5,987 bases of DNA from Paludibacteraceae bacterium (GTDB lineage Bacteria; Bacteroidota; Bacteroidia; Bacteroidales; Paludibacteraceae). The notes beneath the pieces were generated by a model. The model had not been told where the DNA came from, did no database searches, and saw only the letters and a list, made by a program, of their open reading frames with translations. Each line of letters starts with the position of its first letter. Position 1 is the first letter of the stretch. Both the position numbers and the translations under genes were made by a program. Positions 5,170-5,987 of the stretch are shown here, in pieces. The stretch covers positions 1 through 5,987 of the forward strand of contig JAFYMM010000142.1 in NCBI GenBank assembly GCA_017550055.1. The letters are read 5' to 3'.

Positions 5170-5987
5170 TCAATCACCGATGTGAAGGTTGAGATGCGCA
5201 CGAGAAAGTTTTTCTTCTGCGTAAGAACGAGTTATAAGGATTTTCTTTTCGTTAGACGATGGAACGTCGTACATTGCGTCCATCATTATTGACTCGGCAA
5301 TAGAACGCAATCCACGCGCACCGAGTTTATATTCAATAGCCTTATCTACAATAAATTCTTTTACGTCATCTTCGATTGTAAGTTCTACACCATCCATCGC
5401 AAATAATTTGATATATTGCTTGATAATTGAGTTTTTAGGCTCAATGAGAATACGCAATAAAGCATCGCGATCGAGCGGATTGAGATAGGTGAGAATTGGT
5501 AAACGTCCGATGATTTCAGGGATAAGTCCGAACGATTTCAAATCTTGAGGAGCGATATATTGCAAAAGATTGTCGCGATCGATGATATTTTGTTGGCTCA
5601 CAGACCCAAACCCAACAACATGGGTATTAAGGCGTTGAGCAATTTTGCGTTCAATACCATCAAATGCACCGCCACAAACAAATAGGATATTTTGAGTGTT
5701 TACGGGTATCATTTTTTGATCAGGATGCTTACGGCCGCCTTGTGGTGGAACATTGACAACCGAGCCTTCGAGGAGCTTCAAAAGTCCTTGTTGCACACCT
5801 TCGCCACTTACATCGCGAGTGATTGACGGATTGTCGCCTTTACGGGCGATTTTGTCGATTTCATCGATAAATACAATACCACGCTCGGCAGCCTCGACAT
5901 CATAATCACATGCTTGCAAGAGGCGTGTGAGGATAGACTCGATGTCTTCGCCTACATAACCAGCTTCGGTCAACACAGTCGCATCGA
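5170..5987 (-). CDS. clpX: ATP-dependent Clp protease ATP-binding subunit ClpX, C-terminal part
   Basis: ClpX is a hexameric AAA+ unfoldase that recognises substrates and threads them into the ClpP peptidase in the cytoplasm. The last 271 residues are visible; the gene enters from the right edge, so the zinc-binding domain and Walker A are outside. Visible in order: the pore-1 loop in DATVLTEAGYVGED, Walker B (GIVFIDEIDK), the RKH loop (GGRKHPDQ), sensor 1 (NILFVCGGAFDGIE), the ClpP-docking loop region (VVGFGS in place of E. coli IGFGA), the arginine-finger region FGLIPEIIGRLP, EPKNSIIKQY and sensor 2 (GARGLRSIAESIMMD). The first apparent Met codon in this fragment is really an internal GTG Val. 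It ends at TGA (5170) with LNLHIGD and is followed at once by a strong terminator, so it is probably the last gene of its transcript. No frame damage is seen. Confidence 0.97.
   Translation of the reverse strand, partial: DATVLTEAGYVGEDIESILTRLLQACDYDVEAAERGIVFIDEIDKIARKGDNPSITRDVSGEGVQQGLLKLLEGSVVNVPPQGGRKHPDQKMIPVNTQNILFVCGGAFDGIERKIAQRLNTHVVGFGSVSQQNIIDRDNLLQYIAPQDLKSFGLIPEIIGRLPILTYLNPLDRDALLRILIEPKNSIIKQYIKLFAMDGVELTIEDDVKEFIVDKAIEYKLGARGLRSIAESIMMDAMYDVPSSNEKKILITRSYAEEKLSRAHLNLHIGD

Noticed and set aside
4964..5173. 69-codon frame on the minus strand between clpX and the lipoprotein gene
   Set aside because: It spans the terminator hairpin and both 23-bp repeats; its repeated IHTLIVY peptide is just the DNA repeat translated twice.

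Overview
The window looks like a low-GC chromosomal segment from a member of the Bacteroidales (phylum Bacteroidota). The reasons are a GH97 (SusB-type) glycosidase, a Bacteroidales-type surface lipoprotein, Bacteroidota-style CoaB, CoaC and ClpX sequences, absence of clear Shine-Dalgarno sites, and perfect TAnnTTTG -7 promoter boxes ahead of two genes. All six supported genes lie on the minus strand, so transcription runs from high to low coordinates. No genus can be named from the sequence alone.

In transcription order: (1) the C-terminal part of clpX enters from the right edge and ends at 5170, followed by a strong stem-loop terminator (5119-5162). (2) A 225-bp intergenic region carries two identical 23-bp palindromic repeats, 93 bp apart, ahead of a gene for a predicted lipoprotein (4075-4944). 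(3) 17 bp further on is an unrecognised 208-residue protein (3431-4057) with a PD...IEVT motif that resembles a PD-(D/E)XK nuclease core; it may have its own near-leaderless promoter inside the end of the lipoprotein gene. (4) A secreted GH97 alpha-glucosidase (1238-3385) follows, with a TACCTTTG -7 box close to its start. (5) Coenzyme A biosynthesis closes the window: coaC (651-1190), then coaB (576 to beyond the left edge).

The most notable point is the last one. CoaC and CoaB are normally one fused bifunctional protein (CoaBC/Dfp) in most bacteria. Here they are two ORFs separated by 74 bp that holds an almost perfect 14-bp hairpin, with in-frame stops excluding read-through. The two palindromic repeats before the lipoprotein gene and the nuclease-like hypothetical protein are the other items worth a second look. 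The genes do not form one obvious pathway: housekeeping genes (clpX, coaC, coaB) flank a short accessory block (lipoprotein, hypothetical protein, glycosidase). No RNA gene, insertion sequence, CRISPR array or phage gene was seen, and no clearly new multi-gene system is evident.
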